In this document: positions 41,130-51,033 of the stretch, in pieces
How the letters are laid out: each line of letters begins with the position of its first letter
Numbering within the stretch: the stretch's first letter is position 1
NCBI RefSeq assembly: GCF_014648175.1
Contig: NZ_BMQP01000032.1
Span: forward strand, 31,065 to 95,064
Direction of reading: 5' to 3'
DNA from: Planobispora rosea
GTDB taxonomy: Bacteria; Actinomycetota; Actinomycetes; Streptosporangiales; Streptosporangiaceae
Length of the DNA stretch: 64,000 nucleotides
Notes under the pieces: generated by a model
What the model was told of the DNA's origin: nothing
Databases searched by the model: none
What the model saw: the letters and a program-made list of their open reading frames with translations, nothing else
Made by a program: the position numbers and the translations under genes

Positions 41130-42311
41130 TCAGGGGTTGAGCAGGACCTTGATGGCCCCGTCGCGTTTCTTCTGGAAGATCTCGTAGCCGTGCGGGGCCT
41201 GGTCCAGGGGGATCCGGTGGGTGGCCAGGTCCATGACCCCGAGCGGGTCGGAGTCGTCGGTCACCAGCGGCATCAGGTCGTCGATCCAGCGCTTGACGTG
41301 GGCCTGGCCCATGCGCAGGGTGACGCCCTTGTCGAACAGCCTGAGCATCGGCATCGGGTCGGCCATGCCGCCGTAGACGCCGCTGATGGAGATCGTGCCG
41401 CCGCGCCGTACGGTGTCGATGCACTGGTACAGCGCAGCCAGCCGGTCCACGCCCGCGTTCGTCATCAGGGGGGCGGCGATCGCGTCGGGCAGCAGGCCGG
41501 TGAGCGTCTGGGTGAACTTGGCGACCGGGGAGCCGTGGGCCTCCATGCCGACGGCGTCGATGACGGAGTCGGTCCCGCGGCCGCCGGTCAGCTCGCGGAC
41601 CGCCTCGGGGACGTTGCCGGTCACCGAGGCGTCCAGCACCTCGACGCCGTGCCGCCGCGCCATCGCCAGCCGCTCCTGGACCCCGTCCACGCCGATCACC
41701 CGGTAGCCGAGGTGCCTGGCGATGCGCGCGGTCATCTGGCCGATCGGGCCGAGGCCGAAGACCGTGACGCTGCCGCCGTCGGGGATGTCGGCGAAGGCCA
41801 CCGCCTGCCAGGAGGTGGGCAGCACGTCCGACAGGTAGACGAACCGCTCGTCGGCCGGCCCCTCGGGCACCTTGATGGGACCGAACTGGGCCTGCGGGAC
41901 CCGCAGGTACTCCGCCTGGCCGCCGGGCACCTCGCCGTACAGCTTGGTGTAGCCGAACAGCGCGGCACCCGTGCCGTGGTCGCGGACCTGGGTGGTCTCG
42001 CACTGGGCGTACAGCTTCATCCCGCACATGTGGCAGTCGCCGCAGGAGATGTTGAACGGGATGACGACCCGGTCGCCGGGCTTGATGTGCCCGACGTCCG
42101 CGCCGACCTCCTGGACGATCCCCATCGCCTCGTGGCCGAGGACGTCACCCGCCCCGATGAAGGGGCCCAGGAGTTCGTACAGGTGCAGGTCGGAGCCGCA
42201 GATCGCGGTGGTGGTGACCTTGATGATCGCGTCGGTCGGTTCCTTGATCGCGGGGTCGGCGACCTCCTCGACCCGGACGTCGCGCTTCCCGTGCCAGGTG
42301 ACGGCCTTCAT
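41130..42311 (-). CDS. zinc-dependent alcohol/formaldehyde dehydrogenase-like enzyme
   Basis: 393 residues of the medium-chain dehydrogenase family. Catalytic zinc region CGSDLHLYE and GHEAMGIV; structural zinc cysteines in SCGDCHMCGMKLYAQC; Rossmann motif VFGLGPIGQM near residue 195. The length and inserts resemble glutathione-independent formaldehyde dehydrogenases. Cofactor NAD is likely. Its neighbours, hemerythrin and an F420 enzyme, suggest a redox-stress setting. Confidence 0.9.
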   Translation of the reverse strand: MKAVTWHGKRDVRVEEVADPAIKEPTDAIIKVTTTAICGSDLHLYELLGPFIGAGDVLGHEAMGIVQEVGADVGHIKPGDRVVIPFNISCGDCHMCGMKLYAQCETTQVRDHGTGAALFGYTKLYGEVPGGQAEYLRVPQAQFGPIKVPEGPADERFVYLSDVLPTSWQAVAFADIPDGGSVTVFGLGPIGQMTARIARHLGYRVIGVDGVQERLAMARRHGVEVLDASVTGNVPEAVRELTGGRGTDSVIDAVGMEAHGSPVAKFTQTLTGLLPDAIAAPLMTNAGVDRLAALYQCIDTVRRGGTISISGVYGGMADPMPMLRLFDKGVTLRMGQAHVKRWIDDLMPLVTDDSDPLGVMDLATHRIPLDQAPHGYEIFQKKRDGAIKVLLNP

Positions 42312-42390
42312 GGCCTGTCTCCTCTCCGATCCGATGAACCCGAAAGGGGACCGTCTACCCGCCCTCGGGCGGGCAAACGGCCGTGAACGG

Positions 42391-43344
42391 TCAGCGCAGG
42401 CGGGGCAGGACTTCCTTGGCGTAGAAGTCGAAGAAGGCGTCCTGCTCCTCGCCGATCTGGCTGATGTAGACCTCGTCGAACCCGGCGTCGAGGTACTGCT
42501 TGATCGCCTCGGCGTGGACCTCGGGGTCGGGGCCGCACGGTGAGCCCTTGCTGGCCTCCTCCTCGGTGACCATCTGGGCGAGCTGCTCGAAGTGCCGGGG
42601 GAGCGGGAGCAGCTGGGCGGCCTCGCCCTGGATGCCCTGGGTGGGCCAGAGCCGGTGCACGGTCTTGCGGGCGGTGGCCTCGTCCTCGGCGTAGCAGACC
42701 TTCAGCCCGCCCTGCACGGGCTTGCCCGCCCCGCCCGAGGTGCGGAACTTCCCGACCATCTCGGCCGACGGGCCGGTGGTCATGTAGCCGTCGGCGATGC
42801 GCCCGGCCAGCTCCACCGACTTGTCCCCGAAACCGGACATGTAGATGGGGGGCGGCTCGTCGGGCAGCGTGTAGATGCGGGCGGTGTCGACGTCGTAGTG
42901 CTCGCCCCGGTGGGTCACGAGCTTGCCGCTCCACAGCTCCCGCATGATCTCGACGGCCTCTTCCAGCATCTCCAGGCGCTCCTCGGCCGGAGGCCAGCGG
43001 GAGTCGACGATGTGCTCGTTGAGGGCCTCGCCGGTGCCGACGCCGAGCCGGAAGCGGCCGTCGGTCAGGACCGCGCTGGTGGCGGCGGCCTGAGCGATGA
43101 TCACCGGGTGGATGCGGACCAGCGGGCAGGTGACCGCGGTGGTGATGGGGAGCGAGGTCGCCTCGGCGATCGCGCCGATCACCGACCAGACGAACGGGCT
43201 CTGGCCCTGCTCGTCCAGCCAGGGGTGGAAGTGGTCGGAGATCCACAGGGCCTCGAACCCGGCCTGTTCGGCGAGCTTCGCCTGCCGCACCAGTTCCTTG
43301 GGGTCATGCTCCTCACTTGACAGGAAATATCCAAATTTCGCCAT
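42391..43344 (-). CDS. F420-dependent LLM-class oxidoreductase (glucose-6-phosphate dehydrogenase-like group)
   Basis: 317 residues forming a luciferase-like TIM barrel: ISDHFHPW near residue 35, GVGTGEALNEHI near residue 100, and MSGFGDKSVELAGRIADG. These motifs fit the F420-dependent G6PD-related subfamily (TIGR03557-like). The enzyme would transfer hydride between F420 and a sugar phosphate or other substrate. True Fgd activity cannot be decided here. Confidence 0.88.
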   Translation of the reverse strand: MAKFGYFLSSEEHDPKELVRQAKLAEQAGFEALWISDHFHPWLDEQGQSPFVWSVIGAIAEATSLPITTAVTCPLVRIHPVIIAQAAATSAVLTDGRFRLGVGTGEALNEHIVDSRWPPAEERLEMLEEAVEIMRELWSGKLVTHRGEHYDVDTARIYTLPDEPPPIYMSGFGDKSVELAGRIADGYMTTGPSAEMVGKFRTSGGAGKPVQGGLKVCYAEDEATARKTVHRLWPTQGIQGEAAQLLPLPRHFEQLAQMVTEEEASKGSPCGPDPEVHAEAIKQYLDAGFDEVYISQIGEEQDAFFDFYAKEVLPRLR

Positions 43345-43618
43345 GCTTACCTCCTTGGCGGGAACTGCACGGACTTCCCCATACCCCTTGCGAAAAGGCC
43401 AAACAGGTCATCTTGCTGTGACCGCGACCACGCGGGCCCGCCGTTCCGTGCTCGCCTCGTCAGGCCGGCACCCAGGGGATGAATCCCCCCGATCACCTCA
43501 TCGCGGTCGCCCTACCTTGTGCCGCCCCCGTCGCAGGGGCGAGACTGGGGACAAGGCGCGCGGGCGGGCCCGGAAATGCCAGGATCCCGCGATCACGTCG
43601 CCGTTCTGGAGTTCACCA

Positions 43619-43990
43619 ATGCCACTGGAGATCAGCAGGGATCGCTGCAGAGACTTCACGGTCATCACGATCATCGGAGAAGTCGACAAGACGGAAGAGG
43701 CCCTGCTCAGCGAGCAGATCGATGAGGCGTTCACGGCCGACCGGCCGCGGCTGCTCTTCGATCTGTCGTTCATGGACTTCATCGACTCCTCCGGCCTGCG
43801 GCTGCTGGTGCAGGCCTCCAGCAGGGCCCACCGCTGCGGCGGCACCTGCGCCCTGTGCTGCCTGAACCCCGTCCCCCGCCGGATCATGCGGCTGACCGGC
43901 CTCGACGCCGCCTTCGACGTCTATCCGACGCTCGGGGACGCGCTCGCCCAGCGGCGGGCCGAGAGTCTCGCCTCGGTCAAGCTCGTCTGA
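43619..43990 (+). CDS. STAS-domain anti-sigma factor antagonist
   Basis: 123 residues covering one STAS domain. The phosphorylatable serine region is FIDSSGLRLLV near residue 58. It could counteract an RsbW-like kinase, possibly the one at 8.3 kb, though no kinase is adjacent. Unusual cysteines occur in GTCALCCLNP. The ATG lies 110 bases after a region without genes. Confidence 0.88.
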   Translation: MPLEISRDRCRDFTVITIIGEVDKTEEALLSEQIDEAFTADRPRLLFDLSFMDFIDSSGLRLLVQASSRAHRCGGTCALCCLNPVPRRIMRLTGLDAAFDVYPTLGDALAQRRAESLASVKLV

Positions 43991-44044
43991 CCGTCCGCGC
44001 GGCGGACAGGATTCACCCGCTCCTCTCGGGGCACCGGGGTGGGT

Positions 44045-45103
44045 ATGCGGGTAACCATCGTCGGCGCGACCGGCAACGTGGGCACGAGCGTGGTCTCCTC
44101 CCTCGTGGCCGATGCGAACGTCACCTCCGTCCTGGGCCTGGCCCGCCGGCTGCCCGGCTGGAGCCCCGGCAAGACCGAGTGGCGCGCCGTAGACGTCTCC
44201 ACCGCCTCCACCGGCGACCTGGCGCCGCACTTCGAGGGCTCGGACGCCGTCGTCCACCTGGCCTGGCTGTTCCAGCCGACCCGGGACCCGGTGACGACCT
44301 GGCACGCCAACGTGCTGGGCAGCCTCCGGGTCTTCGCGGCGGCGGCGCGGGCCAAGGTGCCGGCCCTGGTCTACGCCTCCTCGGTCGGCGCCTACTCCCC
44401 CGGACCGAAGGACCGCCCGGTCACCGAGGACTGGCCCACCCACGGCTGGCCCGGCGCCGCCTACGGACGGGAGAAGGCCTACGTGGAGCGGGCGCTCGAC
44501 TCCTTCGAGCGGGAGCATCCGGACATCCGGGTGGTACGGCTCCGCCCCGGCTTCATCTTCAAGCGGGAGTCGGCGACCGAGCAGCGCAGGCTGTTCGGCG
44601 GGCCGTTCCTGCCGCAGCGGCTGATCCGGCCCGGGCTGATCCCCGTCGTCCCGGACATCCCCCGGCTCCGCTTCCAGGCGGTCCACGGCGACGACATCGG
44701 CGAGGCCTACCGCCTGGCGGTGACCGGGCAGGTCTCGGGCGCCTTCAACATCGCCGCGGACCCGGCGATCGATCCCGCGGTGCTGGCCGAGCTCCTCGGA
44801 GCCCGCCGGGTGCCGGTCCCGGCCGCGCTGGCCCGGGGCGCCGCCTCCGCCGCCTTCCGCATGCGCCTGGTCCCCGCCGCCCCGGAGCTGTTCGACATGC
44901 TGCTCGCCATGCCGATCATGGACTGCTCCCGGGCCCGTGACGAGCTCGGCTGGCGGCCCCGGCACTCCGCGGCCGACGCGCTGCGCGACCTGCTGGAGGG
45001 CATGCGCGCCACAGCGGGCATGGACACCCCGCCGCTGTCCCCGCAGACCGGGGGCCCTGCGCGGCTCGGGGAACTGGCCAGCGGGGTCGGCAGGCGGCCG
45101 TAG
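44045..45103 (+). CDS. NAD-dependent epimerase/dehydratase family protein
   Basis: 352 residues from the ATG at 44045; a GTG lies two codons earlier. It is an extended SDR with VTIVGATGNVGTSV at the N-terminus, a SSVGAYS serine and a catalytic tyrosine in AYGREKAYVE (YxxxK). The nucleotide-sugar substrate is not identifiable. It stands 54 bases after the STAS gene. Confidence 0.85.
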   Translation: MRVTIVGATGNVGTSVVSSLVADANVTSVLGLARRLPGWSPGKTEWRAVDVSTASTGDLAPHFEGSDAVVHLAWLFQPTRDPVTTWHANVLGSLRVFAAAARAKVPALVYASSVGAYSPGPKDRPVTEDWPTHGWPGAAYGREKAYVERALDSFEREHPDIRVVRLRPGFIFKRESATEQRRLFGGPFLPQRLIRPGLIPVVPDIPRLRFQAVHGDDIGEAYRLAVTGQVSGAFNIAADPAIDPAVLAELLGARRVPVPAALARGAASAAFRMRLVPAAPELFDMLLAMPIMDCSRARDELGWRPRHSAADALRDLLEGMRATAGMDTPPLSPQTGGPARLGELASGVGRRP

Positions 45104-45249
45104 GGGGAGAGCCTCCCCCGGATGCGCGCGGCGGGCCGTACGGTGGCCGGGAGCAGATCCCGGCTTTCCGTTCCGCTGGTGCGCGGCGGGTATGCCGCTG
45201 GGTGGGCGGGGTCCCTCCCCGCCCGGCCACGCACCAGGGGGATCAATCA

Positions 45250-47322
45250 ATGCTCGGGGACCACCGCACGGACAAGGACCGGCAACTGGACGACGTCCGG
45301 GTCGACTACCAGGACACTGCCCTGACCACCGATCACGGCATCCGGATCGACGACACCGACAACTCGCTCCGCCCGGGCGAACGCGGCCCGACGCTGATGG
45401 AGGACTTCCACTTCCGCGAGAAGCTCACCCATTTCGACCACGAGCGCATCCCCGAGCGGGTGGTCCACGCCCGCGGCTCGGCCGCCCACGGCTACTTCGA
45501 GCCCTACGACGCCGCCCTGGCCCCCTTCACCCGGGCGCAGTTCCTCACCACCCCGGGCCTGCGGACCCCCGTGTTCGTGCGCTTCTCCACCGTGGTGGGC
45601 TCGCGCGGCTCGGCCGACACCGTCCGGGACGTGCGCGGCTTCGCGGTGAAGTTCTACACCGCGCAGGGCAACTTCGACCTGGTCGGCAACAACATCCCGG
45701 TCTTCTTCATCCAGGACGGGATCAAGTTCCCCGACATCGTGCACGCGGCGAAGCCCGAGCCGCACAACGAGATCCCGCAGGCGTCCACGGCGCACGACAC
45801 ACTGTGGGACTTCGTGCGGCTCCAGCCGGAGAGCACCCACATGATGATGTGGGTGATGTCCGACCGGGCGCTCCCCCGCAGCTACCGGATGATGCAGGGC
45901 TTCGGCGTGCACACCTTCCGGCTGGTCAACGCCGAGGGCCGGGGCACCTTCGTGAAGTTCCACTGGAAGCCCAAACTCGGTATCCACTCGCTGGTCTGGG
46001 ACGAGACTCAGAAGATCGCCGGGAAGGACCCCGACTTCAACCGCCGGGACCTTTGGGAGGCGATCGTGACGGGGAACTTCCCGGAATGGGAGCTCGGCGT
46101 GCAGCTTGTGGCCGAGGAGGACGAGCACTCCTTCGACTTCGACCTGCTCGACGCAACGAAGATCATCCCGGAGGAGCTGGTCCCGGTCCAGCCGGTCGGG
46201 CGCCTGGTGCTCGACCGCAATCCCGACAACTTCTTCGCCGAGACCGAGCAGGTCGCCTTCCACCTGGGCAACGTCGTGCCGGGCATCGACTTCACCAACG
46301 ACCCGCTGCTGCAGTCGCGGCTCTTCTCCTACCTCGACACCCAGCTCATCCGGCTCGGCGGGCCAAACTTCCCGCAGATCCCGATCAACCGCCCGCTGGC
46401 GGAGGTCCGCAACCACCACCGCGACGGCTACCACCAGATGATCATTCCGAGGGGACGGGCGAGCTACCACCCCAACTCCACCGGCGGCGGCTGCCCCGCG
46501 GTCGGCGGCCCGGACGCCTACACGCACTTCCAGGAGCGGGTGGACGGCCACAAGATCCGCAAGCGCAGCGCGAGCTTCGCCGACCACTACAGCCAGGCGA
46601 CCCTGTTCTGGAACAGCATGTCCTCCTGGGAGAGGGCACACATCGTTGCGGCCTTCCGCTTCGAGCTCGGCAGGGTCGTCGACCCGGACATCCGCGAGGG
46701 TGTGGTCCGCAATCTCAGCAACGTCGACCACGAGCTGGCGTCCCTGGTCGCCGCGGGCATCGGGGTGGCTCCCCCGGCGGAACCCGCCGTACCCAACCAC
46801 GGCCTCAGCTCCCCGGCGCTCAGCCAGGCCCACGCCCCCGTGCGGAGCGTCGCCACCCGGAAGATCGCGATCCTGGTGGCCGACGGCGCCGACGGCGGCC
46901 AGGTGAAGGCCGTGCAGGCGGCGCTCGGCTCCATGGGGGCGTTGTGCGACGTGCTGGCCCCGCGAGGCGGCGCCGTACGGGACCTGGACGACAAGCCGGT
47001 GCCGGTGAACCACGCGCTGATCACCATGGCCTCGGTGCTCTACGACGCCGTGCTGGTCCCCGGCGGGCAGGAGTCGGCGCGGGCGCTGAGCATGGACGGG
47101 GAGGCCGTGCACTACGTCGCCGAGGCGTTCAAGCACGCCAAGGCCATCGGGGTCCTCGGCGAAGGAGCCCTGCTGCTGGAGACCGCCCGGCTCGGGCCCG
47201 GACCGCATCCGGGCGTGGTCACCGGGACCGGGGAGGACGTCAAGGGGTTCGCGAAGGCGTTCGGCGCCGCGGTCGCCGCCCACCGCCACCACGGGCGCGC
47301 GATGGACGGCGTCCCGGCCTGA
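45250..47322 (+). CDS. katE: large-subunit catalase (HPII type) with C-terminal DJ-1-like domain
   Basis: 690 residues, the size of clade 2 catalases. The catalytic His lies in RVVHARGSAAHGYF, the Asn in FDLVGNNIPVFF, and the haem-binding Tyr in FSYLDTQLIRLGGPNF. From residue about 535 a flavodoxin-like DJ-1/PfpI domain follows (KIAILVADGADGG, LVPGGQESARAL). It detoxifies hydrogen peroxide in the cytoplasm. Confidence 0.95.
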   Translation: MLGDHRTDKDRQLDDVRVDYQDTALTTDHGIRIDDTDNSLRPGERGPTLMEDFHFREKLTHFDHERIPERVVHARGSAAHGYFEPYDAALAPFTRAQFLTTPGLRTPVFVRFSTVVGSRGSADTVRDVRGFAVKFYTAQGNFDLVGNNIPVFFIQDGIKFPDIVHAAKPEPHNEIPQASTAHDTLWDFVRLQPESTHMMMWVMSDRALPRSYRMMQGFGVHTFRLVNAEGRGTFVKFHWKPKLGIHSLVWDETQKIAGKDPDFNRRDLWEAIVTGNFPEWELGVQLVAEEDEHSFDFDLLDATKIIPEELVPVQPVGRLVLDRNPDNFFAETEQVAFHLGNVVPGIDFTNDPLLQSRLFSYLDTQLIRLGGPNFPQIPINRPLAEVRNHHRDGYHQMIIPRGRASYHPNSTGGGCPAVGGPDAYTHFQERVDGHKIRKRSASFADHYSQATLFWNSMSSWERAHIVAAFRFELGRVVDPDIREGVVRNLSNVDHELASLVAAGIGVAPPAEPAVPNHGLSSPALSQAHAPVRSVATRKIAILVADGADGGQVKAVQAALGSMGALCDVLAPRGGAVRDLDDKPVPVNHALITMASVLYDAVLVPGGQESARALSMDGEAVHYVAEAFKHAKAIGVLGEGALLLETARLGPGPHPGVVTGTGEDVKGFAKAFGAAVAAHRHHGRAMDGVPA

Positions 47323-47411
47323 GTCCTCAGACCGGAGACGAGGGGCGTCCCTGCCCGGGCCCGCGGACCGGAGCGGCCGGGACACGCCCCGGACACGCCC
47401 CGGACACGCGA

Positions 47412-47440
47412 GGAGGGGTCCCCCTCAGTAGGACCCCTCC
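47412..47440. terminator. bidirectional terminator
   Basis: A perfect 10-bp stem GGAGGGGTCC/GGACCCCTCC with a 9-base loop, between the convergent catalase and DUF4383 genes. Confidence 0.8.
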
Positions 47441-47487
47441 CCTTGTCGGCGGATCACCCGGGTACGGGATCCGCGTGGCGCCTGCCG

Positions 47488-47937
47488 TCAGACCCGCGTT
47501 CTGACGGCTCCGCGGCCGAGCACGAAGCCCAGCGCGACCATGCCCAGGCCGAGGAACAGGTGGAGCCAGTTGTCGGCGGCGTTGAGCGGGACGAAGTTGG
47601 CCTCGCTGTCGTGCGGGATGACCATGCCGTACAGCCACAGCAGCAGGTAGACCACCCCGCCGCCGATGAGGAAGTTACGGGCGCCGGCCCAGGTACGGGA
47701 GAGCGCGATGCCCGCCACGCCGAACAGCAGGTGCACGACGTTGTGCAGGATGGAGACCTCGAAGATTCCGAGGAGCATCGCGTCCGACTGGTGCCCGGCG
47801 AACTCGAGCTCGTCGACGTTCGTGGTCACGCCGGGGATGAACCCCAGAACACCGACGAGAAGAAACACCGCTCCGACGACCAGCGCGGCGAGCTGCAGCG
47901 GCGATCGGGTCGTAGCGTGCGGACGTGAAGCGTTCAT
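47488..47937 (-). CDS. DUF4383-family four-helix membrane protein
   Basis: 149 residues with four membrane helices (about residues 15-35, 55-80, 90-110, 125-145). The motif VSILHNVVHLLFGVAG and the later NWLHLFLGLGM are typical of DUF4383. Function is unknown; members are common in actinomycetes, often near stress genes. Confidence 0.85.
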   Translation of the reverse strand: MNASRPHATTRSPLQLAALVVGAVFLLVGVLGFIPGVTTNVDELEFAGHQSDAMLLGIFEVSILHNVVHLLFGVAGIALSRTWAGARNFLIGGGVVYLLLWLYGMVIPHDSEANFVPLNAADNWLHLFLGLGMVALGFVLGRGAVRTRV

Positions 47938-48119
47938 GACGCCTCCTCTATATGGCCGACTCTGAGGACATTCCGCTACCCGCCGGAATCGCGGATAGTC
48001 ATCGGACCACGACCGGCCGGTCAACGAAAGCGAAAAAGGCCGCCGCGGACGGCCCCGCGTGACGCGGAGGTGACGTGACACGGAGGTGACACGGCCACCC
48101 GTCCGGGCAGGGGCTCCGC

Positions 48120-49091
48120 ATGACAGCACAGCCCCCTCCGGCCTCACCCGCCCCCGGGAAGGGAATCCTCGTCGGCACGGCCTCCTGGACCGACCGGTCG
48201 CTGCTCGACTCGGGCTGGTATCCCCCCGGCGTCTCGACACCCGCCGAACGGCTGGCCTACTACGCGGCGCGTTTCCCCCTCGTGGAGGTGGACGCCACCT
48301 ACTACCATCCCCCGGCGCGCAGGACCGTGGAGTCCTGGCGGGACCGCACGCCCCCGGGATTCGTCTTCAACATCAAGGCGTTCTCCCTCCTGACCGGACA
48401 TCCCACCCGGGTGGCCTCCCTCTACAAGGACCTGCGGACGGCGCCCGGCGGCCCGGAGGGCACCGGCGCCGCCACCGTCTACGCCCGCGACCTGGACCCG
48501 GAGCTCGTCGAGGAGGTGTGGCGGCGCTTCCTCGACACGCTCACCCCGCTGCACGAGGCGGGCAAGCTGGGCGCCGTCCTGCTGCAGTTCCCGCCGTGGT
48601 TCACCGCCGGCGAGCGCAACCGGCGGCACGTCCTGGAGTGCGTGCGGCGCTGCGCCCCCTTCCGCGCGTGCGTGGAGTTCCGCAACCGCACCTGGATGGA
48701 GGAGGACGGCCGGGAACGCACACTCGGCTTCCTCGCCGAACACGGCATCCCCTACGTCAGCGTCGACATGCCGCAGGGACACACGTCCTCGATCCCCCCG
48801 GTCCTGGCCGCCACCTCCGACCTGGCCGTGGTCCGCTTCCACGGCCACTCGGAGAAGTGGGCCAGCAAGAAGATCGAGGAACGGTTCGCCTACCTCTACT
48901 CGGAGGCCGAGCTGGAGCACTGGGCGGCCAGGCTCCGCGCGTTCTCCCGCGAGGCGGAGACCGTGCACGTCCTCATGAACAACTGCTGCCGCGACAACGC
49001 CCAGCGCAACGCCGCCCGGATGGCGGAGCTCACCGGCGCGGGCGCCGGGACGGGGGTCAGCGGCCGGCCACGGCCTGCGATGTCTCGCTGA
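48120..49091 (+). CDS. DUF72 family protein
   Basis: 323 residues, TIM-barrel type. Typical features are VGTASWTDRSL at the start, EVDATYY, FVFNIKAF, and VEFRNRTW. The biochemical role of DUF72 proteins is not established. The 3' end overlaps the convergent epimerase gene by 35 bases. Confidence 0.85.
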   Translation: MTAQPPPASPAPGKGILVGTASWTDRSLLDSGWYPPGVSTPAERLAYYAARFPLVEVDATYYHPPARRTVESWRDRTPPGFVFNIKAFSLLTGHPTRVASLYKDLRTAPGGPEGTGAATVYARDLDPELVEEVWRRFLDTLTPLHEAGKLGAVLLQFPPWFTAGERNRRHVLECVRRCAPFRACVEFRNRTWMEEDGRERTLGFLAEHGIPYVSVDMPQGHTSSIPPVLAATSDLAVVRFHGHSEKWASKKIEERFAYLYSEAELEHWAARLRAFSREAETVHVLMNNCCRDNAQRNAARMAELTGAGAGTGVSGRPRPAMSR

Positions 49092-50025
49092 GCTTGTCGG
49101 TGAACCACGCGATGGTACGGCGCAGCCCTTCGCCGATCTCCACCTGCGGGCGCCAGCCCAGCCGGGAGGCGGCCAGGGAGGTGTCCGGGCGGCGGACGGC
49201 CGGGTCGTCGGCGGGCCGGTCGATGAACTCGATCGGCGAGGACGAGCCGGTCAGGTCGCGGATGGTCTCGGCGAGGGTGAGCATGGTCAGCTCCGCCGGG
49301 TTGCCGATGTTGACCGGGCCCGCGAAGTCGCTGCCGGCCAGGGCGAGGATGCCCTCCACCGTGTCGGTGACGTAGCAGATGGAGCGGGTCTGGCTCCCGT
49401 CGCCGGTCACGGTGATCGGCTCACCGGACAGCGCCTGGCGGATGAAGGTGGGGATGGCCCGGCCGTCGTGGGGGCGCATCCGCGGCCCGTAGGTGTTGAA
49501 GATCCGTACGATCGCCGTGTCGGTCCCGTGGGAGTTGCGGTAGGCGGTGGTCAGCGACTCGGCGAACCGTTTGGCCTCGTCGTAGACGCTGCGCGGGCCG
49601 ACCGGGTTGACGTTGCCCCAGTACTCCTCCCGCTGCGGGTGCTCCAGCGGGTCGCCGTACACCTCGCTGGTGGAGGCGAGCACGAACCGGGCGCCCTTCT
49701 CCCGGGCCAGGCCGAGAGCGTGCAGCGTGCCGAGGCTGCCCACCTTGAGCGTCTCGATCGGGTGGCGCAGGTAGTCGACCGGAGACGCGGCGGAGGCGAA
49801 GTGGAGCACCAGGTCGACCTCGCCGGGCACGTGAACGAACCCGGTCAGGTCGCATTCGACGAGCCGGAACGAGGGCTCGCCCATCAGGTGGGCGACGTTG
49901 TCCGGCGAGCCGGTGAGGAAGTTGTCCATGCAGATCACCTCCGTCCCCCGCGCCACCAGCCGCTCACACAGGTAGGAGCCGAGGAATCCGGCTCCGCCGG
50001 TCACCACCGCACGCCGTGCGCTCAT
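49057..50025 (-). CDS. UDP-glucuronate decarboxylase-like (UDP-xylose synthase) SDR
   Basis: 322 residues. The extended SDR motif is VTGGAGFLGSYL, the active site holds a serine in ASTSEVYGDP and the catalytic tyrosine in SVYDEAKRFAES, and the family mark IFNTYGPRM follows. These match UXS-type enzymes that make UDP-xylose from UDP-glucuronate. It is the last gene of the leftward heptose/glycan operon and overlaps the glycosyltransferase by four bases. Confidence 0.88.
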   Translation of the reverse strand: MSARRAVVTGGAGFLGSYLCERLVARGTEVICMDNFLTGSPDNVAHLMGEPSFRLVECDLTGFVHVPGEVDLVLHFASAASPVDYLRHPIETLKVGSLGTLHALGLAREKGARFVLASTSEVYGDPLEHPQREEYWGNVNPVGPRSVYDEAKRFAESLTTAYRNSHGTDTAIVRIFNTYGPRMRPHDGRAIPTFIRQALSGEPITVTGDGSQTRSICYVTDTVEGILALAGSDFAGPVNIGNPAELTMLTLAETIRDLTGSSSPIEFIDRPADDPAVRRPDTSLAASRLGWRPQVEIGEGLRRTIAWFTDKLSETSQAVAGR

Positions 50026-51005
50026 CGCACGTCCACCTCCATCAGGTTCAGGGCCGCGTCGAGGACTTCGGGAACGTCGATCCGGAGCAGCCCGGGGTCG
50101 GTCTCTCTTCCATGGGGGTCACCGGACCGTCCCGCCCACAGGACGCGGTGCGGCCCGCCGGGCGGCGGACCCCACAGGGCGGGCGAGACCGGCCCGAACA
50201 GCAGGACGGACGGCGTGCCGTACGCGCTCGCCAGGTGGGCCACGCCGGTGTCGCCGCAGACGAGCAGCCGGGCGGCCGCCAGCAGCGCTGCCAGCTCCCG
50301 CAGCCCGGTACGTCCGGCGAGCACGTTCTCCTCCGGCAGGCGGGCCAGACGCGCCACCCGCCGGGCGAGTTCCCGCTCGGCCGCGTTGCCGGTGACCACC
50401 ACGTCGTGCCCGGCCGCGCGCAGTCCGGCGGCGACCCGGGCGAACCGCTCCGGGGGCCACCGCCTGGCCGGGTAGGCGGCGCCGGGATGGACCACCACCG
50501 GCCCCGTGCGCGCCGCCGCACGGTCCGGGCCGGTGAGGCACAGGTCGGCGGGGTCGGCCGGGACGCCGTACCAGCCGAGCAGGTCGCACCAGCGGCGCAC
50601 CTCGTGGACGTCCGCCCGCCACGGCGGTCCGGGCACGCCGGGAAAGGCGGGGTGGGCGTGGGTCAGCAGCCGCCCCGGGCCGGTGCGCAGCAGCGCCTCG
50701 ATGCTCTGCGGCCCGCTGCCGTGCAGGTTGACCGCGATGTCCGGGGCGTCGAAGGGGACCGGCCCCGGCCCGGAGACGTCGAGCAGTTCGTCGGCCGCGC
50801 CGATCGGCGGCAGCAGCTCCGCCAGCGCGGCCGGGGCGGCCAGGACGATCCGGTGCCCGGGCCAGGCCCGCCGCAGCGCCCGCAGCGCGGGCACCGCGGT
50901 GAGCAGGTCCCCCAGCGCGAGCCCGCGCAGCGCCAGCAGAACCGGGCGGCCGTCGTCCCGGCCCGGCCTCGCGGACGGGCCGGGGGCGGGACCGGCGGTG
51001 CTCAC
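50022..51005 (-). CDS. glycosyltransferase family 9 (heptosyltransferase-like)
   Basis: 327 residues, GT-B fold. LRGLALGDLLTAVPALRAL at the start and VHPGAAYPARRWPPERFA plus CGDTGVAHLA in the second domain are hallmarks of GT9 heptosyltransferases. With the heptose supply genes alongside, transfer of a heptose onto a cell-surface or secreted glycan is the best guess. Confidence 0.88.
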   Translation of the reverse strand: MSTAGPAPGPSARPGRDDGRPVLLALRGLALGDLLTAVPALRALRRAWPGHRIVLAAPAALAELLPPIGAADELLDVSGPGPVPFDAPDIAVNLHGSGPQSIEALLRTGPGRLLTHAHPAFPGVPGPPWRADVHEVRRWCDLLGWYGVPADPADLCLTGPDRAAARTGPVVVHPGAAYPARRWPPERFARVAAGLRAAGHDVVVTGNAAERELARRVARLARLPEENVLAGRTGLRELAALLAAARLLVCGDTGVAHLASAYGTPSVLLFGPVSPALWGPPPGGPHRVLWAGRSGDPHGRETDPGLLRIDVPEVLDAALNLMEVDVR

Positions 51006-51033
51006 CGGGGCTCCGGGGCGGACGCGGGGCCGG

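Noticed and set aside
45250..47385. Long antisense frame opposite the catalase gene
   Set aside because: Mirror of strong codon bias; no domain or ribosome site.
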